Source of the DNA: an uncultured Porphyromonadaceae bacterium
GTDB taxonomy: Bacteria > Bacteroidota > Bacteroidia > Bacteroidales > Muribaculaceae
Direction of reading: 5' to 3'
DNA: 64,000 bases
Assembly (NCBI GenBank): GCA_947174995.1
Contig: CAMWLC010000005.1
Span: 18,122 to 82,121 of the forward strand
Shown here: piece after piece, positions 9,167 to 18,354 of the stretch
Numbering within the stretch: position 1 is the first letter of the stretch
How the letters are laid out: each line of letters opens with the position of its first letter
Position numbers and translations under genes: made by a program
The notes under the pieces: generated by a model
What the model saw: the letters and a program-made list of their open reading frames with translations, nothing else
The model's database searches: none
Told to the model about the DNA's origin: nothing

Positions 9167-10870
9167 TTAAAACTTGAATCCCATGGTGAGCACCACCTGA
9201 TTGTTGTTGTTGCTGACCTTGGCCGAGGGGCTGATGTATTCCGATCCGGGATCCACGGTGTAGGCATGCCACACCGACTTGCGGGTCTTGTACATATAGG
9301 CTGCATCCACATAGAAGCTCTTGAAGTTGTATCCCAGGCCGCACGATACATAGTGCGTGGCGTCGTCAAAGGAATACTGCGTCAGTGTGCCGGAGGTCTG
9401 GATTATTTCCTTGTCATCACGGGCCTTCTCCTTTACCGGGGATGAAGTGTAGGCGTAACCGGCACGCACGCTGAAACGGGGAGTGACGCGAAACTCAGCG
9501 CCTATTCTCAATGTGCCGGATGTCTTGTAATACTGCTTGATTTCGGAATTGGTGACTCCGAAGGGACCGTTATATGCCCCGTTGATTCCCGCGCGTGTGC
9601 CCGTGTCGGCAGTGTTGGCGGCCGGTGCTCCCCAGAACCAGGGATCATCCCACCATCCTCCATCCCAGGAATAGCCGGGATTGTAGGCCGAGAAATTCAT
9701 GTACTGATATGACTGCCAGTCATAGTCTGCCGAGACTATGAAGCGTCCTCCTATCACTCCTGCGACACTGGCGATGAATCTCCAGGGAGTACGGAAGTTG
9801 TAGCTGTTTTCCCCAGTCGGAGTCTCGGATGAAGTGACGCGGAGCTCATCGCCATACACGAATCCGGTCTTGGCGTAATAGTTCTCCGTAATGCTGTACC
9901 ATGTCGGGGTGTGGAAAGCGAATCCGAGTCTTAGTTCCTGAATGGGCTTCACTATCACTCCGAGCTTGTAGTTGAAACCGCTCCCCGAAGCCCAGTAATC
10001 GTTGTCGAGGGCTATGTTGGAACTCATGCGACGCACGACTCCGCTGCCTGTGTCGACGTATGCGTTGTTCATCCTCTCGCCCCAGCGGGAATAGAGTGAA
10101 TAGTCCAGGTCAATGATTCCGAAATCCATGCCCCAGTAAACGAGGTTACGGAAGTTACCTCCGAGCGCGATGTTATACTCGTTGACCGCACCCTGGATAG
10201 TCTCGTTAAACTGTGCGCTTCCCGAGGTGCCCTCGCCGAACTGGCCCTCCCACGCGGGATAATCGGGATCGCCCGTGGGGGTGATGAAATAGCTGTCGTA
10301 TCCGAGCACATCCATCCAGGGGGCCGCTATGCCGCCGTCGTTGGGGTAATAGGCGTCGAAACTTCCGGTGGACTCCACATCCCCCACGGTGAGATCGCAG
10401 GAGTTGGCCACGCCCGCCATATAGTTGGTGATGGAGTTGCGCAGGGATGGGATCACACCGGTGGTCACACGGTTGAAAGACACCGACTTGTTGTAGGTGA
10501 AGCCCACGTTGACGTTGGGCAAAAATGAACTGCCGAGCATGAATGTAGCCACACCTCCGATATTGTTCAGAAGGAACTTTGTGTCGGTCTCCGAGCCCTT
10601 GGCTCCGCCTGAGAGGGCCGACGAACTCTGGCAATCGAGATTGAGCGTCAACCCTATGTCGGAGGAGCGGTAGACACCTATTCCGGCCGGATTGTAGGAG
10701 AGTGTAGTCATGTCGGCGCCCAAAGCTCCGAACGCACCGCCCATACCCATGAAGCGGGCCGTACCCTTGATGTCTGTCTGCGAAAAGCGGAATCCGTCTA
10801 TTGCGCTCTGGGCCATCATCGGCGCCACGCCTAAGGAGGCACAAGTAAGCAATATGTATAGTTTTTTCAT
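9167..10870 (-). CDS. FadL/OmpP1/TodX-like outer-membrane transport protein
   Basis: Signal peptide, ARFMGMGGAFGALGADMTTLSYNPAGIGVYRSSD, C-terminal beta strand ending in Phe. Confidence 0.85.
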   Translation of the reverse strand: MKKLYILLTCASLGVAPMMAQSAIDGFRFSQTDIKGTARFMGMGGAFGALGADMTTLSYNPAGIGVYRSSDIGLTLNLDCQSSSALSGGAKGSETDTKFLLNNIGGVATFMLGSSFLPNVNVGFTYNKSVSFNRVTTGVIPSLRNSITNYMAGVANSCDLTVGDVESTGSFDAYYPNDGGIAAPWMDVLGYDSYFITPTGDPDYPAWEGQFGEGTSGSAQFNETIQGAVNEYNIALGGNFRNLVYWGMDFGIIDLDYSLYSRWGERMNNAYVDTGSGVVRRMSSNIALDNDYWASGSGFNYKLGVIVKPIQELRLGFAFHTPTWYSITENYYAKTGFVYGDELRVTSSETPTGENSYNFRTPWRFIASVAGVIGGRFIVSADYDWQSYQYMNFSAYNPGYSWDGGWWDDPWFWGAPAANTADTGTRAGINGAYNGPFGVTNSEIKQYYKTSGTLRIGAEFRVTPRFSVRAGYAYTSSPVKEKARDDKEIIQTSGTLTQYSFDDATHYVSCGLGYNFKSFYVDAAYMYKTRKSVWHAYTVDPGSEYISPSAKVSNNNNQVVLTMGFKF

Positions 10871-10887
10871 GAGTAGTTCTTATCTTT

Positions 10888-10928
10888 AGATCAGACCCCA
10901 TCCCACGATATGTCAAATGGGGTCTTAG
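10888..10928 (-). terminator. hairpin downstream of Trp-rich gene
   Basis: AGACCCCAT...ATGGGGTCT inverted repeat. Confidence 0.45.
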
Positions 10929-10940
10929 TCAAGTTTCAAA

Positions 10941-12266
10941 TTAACGGCGTCCGCCTCGTCCGCCACCACCACCGGAGCTACGTCCGCCTCCGCTTGAACG
11001 GCCTCCACCTCCCATTGAGCGTGAACCGCTGCCGCTGTTAAAGGAACCGCTGTTGAAGGAGTTTCTGTTGCTGTTAGTCCGCGTGGTACCGTTGTTGTAG
11101 GTGGTGCCGCTTGAGCGATGGTTATTGGTGCTTCCGCCGTCGTAGCTGTTACCGCTATTGTATGTGCTGCCGCTTGAGCGGTGATTGTTGGTGCCTCCAC
11201 TGTTGTAGCTGCCCGAACCGTTCTGATTGCGACTCGGATTGGCGTTGGTGAGACCGGTGCTATTGGAGTTGCCGCTGCGGCGATGTCCGTCAGACTGCAC
11301 TGTGCGGTTGATCGTGCCTCCGTTGAATCCTCCGAGCTGACTGCCCACACGGTTGCCTGAGGTGACCCCTGTGCGTGTGCCGTTCAGATCCACGCCATGC
11401 TGACGGTGGTGGTTGGTGGTGCCGACCGCCGAACCGTGATTGCTGTTCGCGGGTGCCGAAAGACCGGGACGCGTCGAGCCGGTGTAGCGGTGCGAACCGC
11501 CGTAGCCGTTGGTGATATGGCCCGGACGCGTGTTGGCAGACCATCCCTTGTTGGGACCGACGGGGCCACGTCCGCCGGGACGCCTCCAGTCAGTGCCGGG
11601 ACGATAAGCCCACGAGGGACCCCAATCCCACGATGGGCCCCATCCCCATGACGGCCCCCATGAGGGTCCCCATGCCCAACAGGGGCCCCAGCCCCATGAC
11701 CAGCCACCCCAGCCCCAGGAAAGACCCCAGCTCCAGGAGGGGCCCCAACTCCATGACGGCCCCCAGGCGTATGACCAGTTCCATCCGCCCCAACCGAAGC
11801 CGTAAGAGGGACCCCAGTACGAGGGCCACCAGTCCATGTAGGCGTATGAGGGTGCGAAATATGGCGCTCCTTTAATGTTGAACTCTATGTTCACGTTGCC
11901 GTAGGCATTGTCGAGCACATCTTCAAGCACATCGGCATTGTCAACTACAATCGTTGGATTATAGAATTTCTGAATCTTCTGGGTATAGACGAAATCCTCG
12001 CCCCCCTCAGCGTAATTTCCTATGGTGTCGACGGGAGACGCGTAGTACTGTCCGCGAAGATTGTACTCATCCACATCCATGTTCTCGAAGTCCGCGATGT
12101 AATTGGACTTGCGGTTTTTCTTCGACGTTTGAGCGGGCTTGTCCTTATTCTTCTTGGGATTATAATAGAGATCATCCACATAATCGTCCGCGAGAATGCA
12201 GGGAGCCCCCAGAGTCAGGGCTATCGCCAGGAGTATGCCTCTTTGGGTATATTTGCTTCTCTTCAT
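10941..12266 (-). CDS. secreted low-complexity Trp/Gly/Ser-rich protein
   Basis: Signal peptide (MKRSKYTQRGILLAIALTLGAPCILA), then (WGPSW)n array and Ser/Asn/Gly-rich tail. Confidence 0.8.
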   Translation of the reverse strand: MKRSKYTQRGILLAIALTLGAPCILADDYVDDLYYNPKKNKDKPAQTSKKNRKSNYIADFENMDVDEYNLRGQYYASPVDTIGNYAEGGEDFVYTQKIQKFYNPTIVVDNADVLEDVLDNAYGNVNIEFNIKGAPYFAPSYAYMDWWPSYWGPSYGFGWGGWNWSYAWGPSWSWGPSWSWGLSWGWGGWSWGWGPCWAWGPSWGPSWGWGPSWDWGPSWAYRPGTDWRRPGGRGPVGPNKGWSANTRPGHITNGYGGSHRYTGSTRPGLSAPANSNHGSAVGTTNHHRQHGVDLNGTRTGVTSGNRVGSQLGGFNGGTINRTVQSDGHRRSGNSNSTGLTNANPSRNQNGSGSYNSGGTNNHRSSGSTYNSGNSYDGGSTNNHRSSGTTYNNGTTRTNSNRNSFNSGSFNSGSGSRSMGGGGRSSGGGRSSGGGGGRGGRR

Positions 12267-12298
12267 AGGATGGTTATTCAGGTGTATATTCAAATTTC

Positions 12299-12493
12299 TA
12301 AGTGAGTGTTCAAATTTAATTTATACAATATGCGAGTTTATTTTTTAGTCGATTTCAGTGCGGAGAGAGGGAGCATAGCAAGCTATGCGACTGAGCGACA
12401 AGCTGAAAGCGGCAAAAAAGAAGCCGCAGATTGTATAAAAGATTCAGTGAGCACTTGCTTTTGATGTTATCGTATAATTTGAACACTTACTTA
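12299..12493. repeat. MITE-like 195-bp repeat, copy 1
   Basis: TIRs TAAGTGAGTGTTCAAATTTAA / AATTTGAACACTTACTTA; aligns end to end with reverse complement of copy 2. Confidence 0.85.
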
Positions 12494-12571
12494 TAATTTT
12501 GACAATCAGCAACGGAATTGGTTTAGAAAAATTGACAGAGTCAATATTTTTTAACATTTTCCCCGCGAATG

Positions 12572-13324
12572 TCAAAATTTAAGATAGAATTCGCGGCATA
12601 ATGCGCGGTATTCATCTGCGGGGATTCCCGGAGCCTTTTCCAATATAAGTTTCTTTATCTCCGGACACGGGCCCCGACGCTCCGCTTCAAGCTCTGCGAT
12701 ACCTTCCCGCCCTACAATCGCAAGCGGCGTGGCCGTCACTACGATTCTTTTCACCGGAGCCTGCGAATGACCGCTGATTCTGACCACCGTCAGCACTTGC
12801 AGCCCCTCTCGGCAAGCGTGCTCCTTCACCTCTTCCTCGAACCACGACGGGCAGACAAAGCAAAGCCTCCCTCCGGGATTGAGAAGCCGACGGGCTTCGT
12901 GCAGCAATACGAAGGGCGAGAGCGAGGCTTGGTGTCTCGCCGCGAGTCTCGCGGAATCCGGAGATGTTATGCCGCTTCTGAAAAAGGGGGGATTGGAAAC
13001 TATCAGGTCATAACGCGAACTCTCTTCAGAGAAGTCAGCACACTCCGCCTCCAGGCGTGCGCCCCACGGAGATTTGAGGAAATTTTCACGCGCTTCGTTA
13101 ACGGAGGCCTCATCCGTGTCAATGGCACGGATACGCGCCCCCGGGGCACGCTGCGCCAGCATGAGGGCTATCACGCCGCATCCGCAACCTGCGTCAAGCA
13201 CGGTAGTGACACCCTCCACCGGAGCAAGCGCCCCGGTAAGCACGGCGTCCACACCTACCTTCATCGAGCTCATGTCGTGACTGACCTCGAAGTGCTTGAA
13301 ACGAAAAGGTCCGGATTTCTTCAT
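12572..13324 (-). CDS. trmN6: tRNA1(Val) (adenine(37)-N6)-methyltransferase
   Basis: VLDAGCGCGVIALMLAQR, DLIVSNPPFF; start at MKKSGPFRFKHFEVSHDMSSMKVGVDAVLTGA. Confidence 0.88.
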   Translation of the reverse strand: MKKSGPFRFKHFEVSHDMSSMKVGVDAVLTGALAPVEGVTTVLDAGCGCGVIALMLAQRAPGARIRAIDTDEASVNEARENFLKSPWGARLEAECADFSEESSRYDLIVSNPPFFRSGITSPDSARLAARHQASLSPFVLLHEARRLLNPGGRLCFVCPSWFEEEVKEHACREGLQVLTVVRISGHSQAPVKRIVVTATPLAIVGREGIAELEAERRGPCPEIKKLILEKAPGIPADEYRALCREFYLKF

Positions 13325-13350
13325 TGCATCATTTTGTCTTGCACTCTGCG

Positions 13351-13743
13351 TCAATATCCCAAAGGAGGCAGGTACGCGTCCTGAAGATGTTCAAGGGTGT
13401 AATGGTGCTTGTTTCCCGTGATGGCTATGATGTCAAACCTGTATTCGTAAGGCTGGTCAAGACCTCTGAGATAACGGTCGGCGGCCTTTGAAATGCGCCG
13501 TTGTTTGGTAAGGTTAACCGCGCCGGCGGCATCCTCGCCTCCGGCGCCGCGGGCCTTGACCTCCACAAAGACAATGGTGCCCGGAATCTCGGCGATTATA
13601 TCCACTTCCAGCTTGGATGACTGCGGCGACCAATTGCGCTCCCTCACCACATAACCCTCCTTGACGAGATAATCGCGGGCAATCTCCTCGGCGAGCTTGC
13701 CCCACTCAGATTTCTCACCGCCTCCCGGGGAACAGCTGTTCAT
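13351..13743 (-). CDS. YraN family endonuclease-like protein
   Basis: GKLAEEIARDYLVKEGYVVRERNW...LEVDIIAEIPGTIVFVEVKARG. Confidence 0.88.
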   Translation of the reverse strand: MNSCSPGGGEKSEWGKLAEEIARDYLVKEGYVVRERNWSPQSSKLEVDIIAEIPGTIVFVEVKARGAGGEDAAGAVNLTKQRRISKAADRYLRGLDQPYEYRFDIIAITGNKHHYTLEHLQDAYLPPLGY

Positions 13744-13747
13744 AAGC

Positions 13748-14599
13748 TCAATAGGCCTTGAACGACATATCGAGACCCTTGACACTATGGGTCAACGCCC
13801 CAACGGAGATAAAATCCACTCCGGCCTCGCCATATTTGCGTAGATTTTCGAGGGTGATGCCTCCGGAAGACTCGGTCTCCATGCGGCCGTCCACGAGTTT
13901 CACCGCCTCGCGGGTGAGTTCGGGAGTGAAATTGTCAAACATGATCCGGTCCACGCCACCGATGGCGAGCACCCTGCGGATATCGTCGAGGCTTCTCACC
14001 TCCACCTCGATTTTCAGGTCTTCTTTTCCGTTGGCACGGCAGTATTCGCGCGCTCTTTCGATGGCCTTCTCGATACCTCCGGCGAAATCTATGTGGTTGT
14101 CCTTGATGAGGATCATGTCGTAGAGACCTATGCGATGGTTGGTGCCTCCACCGGTCTTGACACCCTCCTTCTCAAGCATTCTCATTCCCGGAGTGGTCTT
14201 GCGCGTGTCGAGCACGCGGGTGTGGAGACCCTCCAGCTCATCCTGGTAGCGGCGCGTCATGGTAGCCACGCCGCTCATGCGCTGCATTATATTGAGCATC
14301 GTGCGCTCCGCCACGAGCAGACTGCGCACGGGGCCTTCAGCCGTGAATGCGATGTCGCCCGGCTTCACATGGGCACCGTCCTCTATCATAACGGTCATCT
14401 TGATGGAGGGATCCACCTTGGCCAGCACCTTCCGTGCCACCTCTACGCCGGAGAGCACTCCCTCCTCCTTTATTATCAGTCGAGACCGCCCCATGGCGTC
14501 AGCCGGTATAGTGGAGAGCGTGGTGTGGTCGCCGTCGCCGAGGTCTTCGGCAAAAGCGAGGTCGAGCAGGTCGTCGATGAGTTCGTCTTTTGTCTTCAT
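13748..14599 (-). CDS. nadC: carboxylating nicotinate-nucleotide diphosphorylase
   Basis: TMLNIMQRMSGVATMT, RVLDTRKTTPGMRMLEKEGVKTGGGTNHRIGLYDMILIKDNHI; start at MKTKDELIDD. Confidence 0.95.
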   Translation of the reverse strand: MKTKDELIDDLLDLAFAEDLGDGDHTTLSTIPADAMGRSRLIIKEEGVLSGVEVARKVLAKVDPSIKMTVMIEDGAHVKPGDIAFTAEGPVRSLLVAERTMLNIMQRMSGVATMTRRYQDELEGLHTRVLDTRKTTPGMRMLEKEGVKTGGGTNHRIGLYDMILIKDNHIDFAGGIEKAIERAREYCRANGKEDLKIEVEVRSLDDIRRVLAIGGVDRIMFDNFTPELTREAVKLVDGRMETESSGGITLENLRKYGEAGVDFISVGALTHSVKGLDMSFKAY

Positions 14600-14604
14600 T
14601 TGAA

Positions 14605-14799
14605 TAAGTAAGCGTTCAAATTTAATCGATATCACCAAAAGCAAGTGTCTACTTAATCTTTTTAACAACCTGCGGCTTCTTTTTTGCCCTTTCAGCTTGT
14701 TGCTCAGTCGCATAGCCCGCTATGCGACTTCACTCCGCACCAAAATCGGCTAAAAAATAAGCACGCATATCGTATAAATTAAATTTGAACACTTACTTA
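14605..14799. repeat. MITE-like 195-bp repeat, copy 2 (inverted relative to copy 1)
   Basis: TAAGTAAGCGTTCAAATTTAA ... TTAAATTTGAACACTTACTTA; internal palindrome GTCGCATAGC-CC-GCTATGCGAC at 14707-14728. Confidence 0.85.
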
Positions 14800-14921
14800 G
14801 GTCTTAATTTTCCGCGAAGATAGCAATTTTTATCCGCATCGCCAACATAAACGACAGATTTATCCGTTTTATAAGGAGAAATATTTTTACAAGGAGATAC
14901 TTTTCCCCAAACACCTGTTTC

Positions 14922-15395
14922 ATGGAAATCCAGTTGCTGACCGTCGGCAAGACATCCACTTCGTATATAATCGCCGGAATAGAGGAATACTGTCGGCGTC
15001 TCAAGCACTATGTGCCCTTTTCACTTGTCTCCCTTCCCGACATCAAAAATACGCGCAATCTCTCGGAGGATCGCCAGAAGCAGTCGGAGGGGGAGCTTAT
15101 ACTCGGCCACCTCTCCACGTCTGACCTCGTGGTACTTCTCGATGAGGCGGGACGCGAGTTCACCTCACGGGAATTTGCAGGATGGCTGGAGCGCGGCATG
15201 GCCACGGGACGCAAGCGGCTTGTCTTTGTGGTGGGAGGTCCGTATGGGTTCTCCAAGGCCGTGTATGACAGGGCCGACACCAAGATCTCCCTCTCGCGCA
15301 TGACTTTCAGCCACGAGATGGTGCGCCTCTTCTTCGTGGAGCAGGTCTACCGCGCCATGACAATCCTCCGGGGTGAGCCCTATCATCACGACTGA
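14922..15395 (+). CDS. rlmH: 23S rRNA (pseudouridine(1915)-N(3))-methyltransferase
   Basis: LLTVGKT start, LDEAGREFTSREFA, FVVGGPYGFSKAVYDRAD, MTFSHEMVRLFFVEQVYRAMTI. Confidence 0.95.
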   Translation: MEIQLLTVGKTSTSYIIAGIEEYCRRLKHYVPFSLVSLPDIKNTRNLSEDRQKQSEGELILGHLSTSDLVVLLDEAGREFTSREFAGWLERGMATGRKRLVFVVGGPYGFSKAVYDRADTKISLSRMTFSHEMVRLFFVEQVYRAMTILRGEPYHHD

Positions 15396-15452
15396 CCGCC
15401 ACTCCCCGGCCAATCTTCCCCTGCAAGCGGACTTAAACCTAAATCAATTTAT

Positions 15453-16373
15453 ATGGACAACAGAGAGTATGAATATGGCGGACTGTGCATCAACGGATTC
15501 GCAATGATTTTCTTCACCTTTATCCTCGTGCCGGCTATCGGGATATGGATAGCGTTGAATTTCTGGCATGTAAGCGAGGTAATGGTCGGCCTCTCGGTGG
15601 CCGTGCTTCTCGTGATTTTCATTCTCGGATGCGTGGGCTATTTCGAACAGGAGCCCAATGTGGCCCGCGTGATGATTTTCTTCGGAAAATACAAGGGCAC
15701 ATGCCGCAAGACCGGTTTCTACTGGGTCAATCCCTTCATGAGCCGCAAGAAACTCTCCCTGCGCATACGCAACATGGACATCGACCCCATAAAGGTGAAT
15801 GACAAGACCGGAAATCCCGTGATGATAGGCATGGTGCTCGTGTGGAAAATCAGCGACACCTACCGCGTGGTTTTCGACCTTGACTCCCAGTCGCTGGGTG
15901 CCGGGGCTCAGGGCATCAACAATAGCGCTCTCGAACGCTTCGTGCGCATACAGAGCGACGCCGCCCTGCGCGAGGTGACGAGCCAGTTCGCCTACGACAA
16001 CGCCCCGGGCCATCATGATGACATTACCCTCCGCGACGGATCCGAGACCATCAACGACCTTCTCGAATCCAAAATCAACGACCGCCTCGCAATGGCCGGA
16101 CTGGAAGCCGTGGAGGCACGCATCAACTATCTCGCATACGCTCCCGAAATCGCAGCGGTGATGCTCCGCCGCCAGCAGGCCGATGCGATCATCACCGCAC
16201 GCGAGAAAATCGTGGAGGGTGCTGTATCCATGGTGGAAATGGCTCTCGACCGTCTGGAGCGCCGCAACGTGGTGGATCTTACTCCTGCGCAGAAGGCCCA
16301 GATGGTGAGCAATCTCCTTGTGGTGCTTTGCGGCGACGAGCCTGCGACACCCGTCGTGAATACCTCCGAATGA
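15453..16373 (+). CDS. SPFH/Band-7 domain protein
   Basis: EQEPNVARVMIFFGKYKGTCRKTGFYWVNPF; INDLLESKINDRLAMAGLEAVEARINYLAYAPEIAAVMLRRQQADAIITAREKIVEGA. Confidence 0.88.
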   Translation: MDNREYEYGGLCINGFAMIFFTFILVPAIGIWIALNFWHVSEVMVGLSVAVLLVIFILGCVGYFEQEPNVARVMIFFGKYKGTCRKTGFYWVNPFMSRKKLSLRIRNMDIDPIKVNDKTGNPVMIGMVLVWKISDTYRVVFDLDSQSLGAGAQGINNSALERFVRIQSDAALREVTSQFAYDNAPGHHDDITLRDGSETINDLLESKINDRLAMAGLEAVEARINYLAYAPEIAAVMLRRQQADAIITAREKIVEGAVSMVEMALDRLERRNVVDLTPAQKAQMVSNLLVVLCGDEPATPVVNTSE

Positions 16374-17637
16374 ACAGGGACAGGTTAGCCAACAGCAGGG
16401 TGCCCATCAGGATACCATACCACAATGCTGCCTTGCGCCACATCTTCTCCCCAAGCCCGGGCCTGAGGTCCGGCATCTTCCCGACCGCCTCGACGACTCC
16501 TCCGTCGAGGCGGCTGCCGTCTATGGCGGTGAGAGAGCATTTCCACTCTAAGACTCCATCCTTCATCTTAACCACGCCCGGATTACCCCTCACTACCTCC
16601 TTGAGCAGTGTGTCCTCGGCAGTATATATGGGATACTCGGCCATCGAGAGGTCGCGCCACGCCTCGATACCATCGGCATCCGAGGCTACGGCGGCAAACA
16701 TCTCCACATCGTGGGCGCTGCATAGGTCATAAAGTCCGTTCAGCTTCCAGGCGGTGGACATCGAGAGACTTTTCAGGTCTGGCACGACCACTATGAAGAT
16801 CTCACCCTCGGGAGTCAGGACATCGTCGGTAAGGTCCTCCTCCCCCTCCTCATCCCAAAGACGCAACCCTGCCGACTCGCCCTCATTTCGCGCTTTCCTT
16901 ATATCGGGGCCTCCGGTGTATCTGCGCTCCACGAACACCCATCCTTCCCGCTCGTCAGGGAGGGTATCATCGGCGGTGAAGGCTACTTCCTTTCCATCCT
17001 TGCTGTATATGAAAAGCATATCCGAAGCATCCGGACCGGCCGAGGATTCATCGCTCAACCGCGTGCCGGTCTTGTAAGGGCGGAAATCCACTATCGGCTG
17101 CTCGAAGTATCCTATCCAGTTTACGCACAACACAAACGCCATACTCCCCACAAACGCTATCCATTGCAGATAAGGATGCATCACGGATACACACCGCGTG
17201 TTGCGCCACAGTAATACCCCGCACCCCGCTCCGAGAATCACGTTTTTACAAAACGTGGCCCAGTTGGACAGGAGGATGAAGTCGCCGAAACATCCGCAGT
17301 CGCTGACAGGATTAGCCACCGCTATCCAGAGCGAGAGTGGGAGCATGAAGGCCATGAGGGCAGATGCGGTCCATACGCTCACCTTGCGGTAGCATCCGAG
17401 AAGGAGCATTGCTCCGGCCAGAAATTCCACCGAACTCAACGCCACGGCTCCGAATAGGGGTATCCCCTCCCCCAAGTCCAAATGCCAGGCTGTCAGATAG
17501 GCCGAAATCTTGTAGACCGTGCCCCACGGGTCGATAGCCTTGGCGATTCCCGAGACGATGAACGTGCCCCCGACTATTATGCGGGCTGCCCACACTGCCC
17601 CCTTTATCAGCATCTCCCTGCCCCGCTCAGTCATCAC
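16279..17637 (-). CDS. DoxX/MauE-like membrane protein with C-terminal thioredoxin-like domain (BT_3928-like)
   Basis: ARIIVGGTFIVSGIAKAIDPWGTVYKI...NPVSDCGCFGDFILLSNWATFCKN. Confidence 0.78.
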   Translation of the reverse strand: MMTERGREMLIKGAVWAARIIVGGTFIVSGIAKAIDPWGTVYKISAYLTAWHLDLGEGIPLFGAVALSSVEFLAGAMLLLGCYRKVSVWTASALMAFMLPLSLWIAVANPVSDCGCFGDFILLSNWATFCKNVILGAGCGVLLWRNTRCVSVMHPYLQWIAFVGSMAFVLCVNWIGYFEQPIVDFRPYKTGTRLSDESSAGPDASDMLFIYSKDGKEVAFTADDTLPDEREGWVFVERRYTGGPDIRKARNEGESAGLRLWDEEGEEDLTDDVLTPEGEIFIVVVPDLKSLSMSTAWKLNGLYDLCSAHDVEMFAAVASDADGIEAWRDLSMAEYPIYTAEDTLLKEVVRGNPGVVKMKDGVLEWKCSLTAIDGSRLDGGVVEAVGKMPDLRPGLGEKMWRKAALWYGILMGTLLLANLSLFIRRYSRRVSQARRRKAPQGDCSPSGPSAQE

Positions 17638-18184
17638 ACGTCAGCTTGATGAGGGCGAAGAGGGCGTAGTTGATCATATCCATGTAATTGGCTGATATTC
17701 CTTCGCTTATGAGCGTCTTCCCGTCGTGGCTCTCTATCTCCTTCGTGCGCAGCAGTTTCTGAAGTATGATGTCCGTGAAACTCGACACACGCATCATTCT
17801 CCATGCTTCGTCGTAGTCATGGTTTTTGTCGGCCATAAGCGAGGTAGCCTCGGCAAGCATGTCGTCATACAGTCTCACGGCCTCTTCCGAGGGTATCTGC
17901 GGGCCGGTGCCCAGACGAAGCTGGATAAGGGCTATGGCACAATAGTTGACGATGCCGATAAACTCCGGCACCACACCCTCCTCCACGGCGTGACACCCCT
18001 TCTCTTCGATGGAACGTATGCGGCACGCCTTGATGTAGATCTGGTCGGTGAGGCTGGAGGGGCGCATGATGCGCCAGGATGTGCCGTAGTCCATGAGTTT
18101 CTTTACATATATGTCGCGGCACATAGCCTTGACTTCGGCAAACTGGGCCGCAGTGTCGGGATGCTTCTTCTCTTGTATGTCCAT
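17627..18184 (-). CDS. DUF1599 domain protein
   Basis: Two tandem copies of the unit (DYGTSWRIMRPSSLTDQIYIKACRIRSIEEKG... / DYDEAWRMMRVSSFTDIILQKLLRTKEIESHDGK). Confidence 0.8.
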   Translation of the reverse strand: MDIQEKKHPDTAAQFAEVKAMCRDIYVKKLMDYGTSWRIMRPSSLTDQIYIKACRIRSIEEKGCHAVEEGVVPEFIGIVNYCAIALIQLRLGTGPQIPSEEAVRLYDDMLAEATSLMADKNHDYDEAWRMMRVSSFTDIILQKLLRTKEIESHDGKTLISEGISANYMDMINYALFALIKLTCDD

Positions 18185-18292
18185 TTTGGGATTGTAAGTG
18201 GTTCTTCGGCAAAGTTAGCAATTTCCCCGCTATTTCTTGGGCGGTTCTATGATTTTTCACACTAAAAATTAGAAAAATTCGCCGATTTGTCT

Positions 18293-18300
18293 TATCTTTG
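18293..18300 (+). promoter_or_regulatory. -7 element TATCTTTG
   Basis: TAnnTTTG upstream of the agmatine deiminase gene. Confidence 0.4.
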
Positions 18301-18354
18301 CCCGATTATTGTGAGTCGGGGTCTGAACCCCGACACGTGATTACAGCAACCGTT

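Noticed and set aside
11580-11830. Tandem DNA repeat as a stand-alone satellite
   Set aside because: It is the coding repeat of the Trp-rich protein, so treated as part of that gene.
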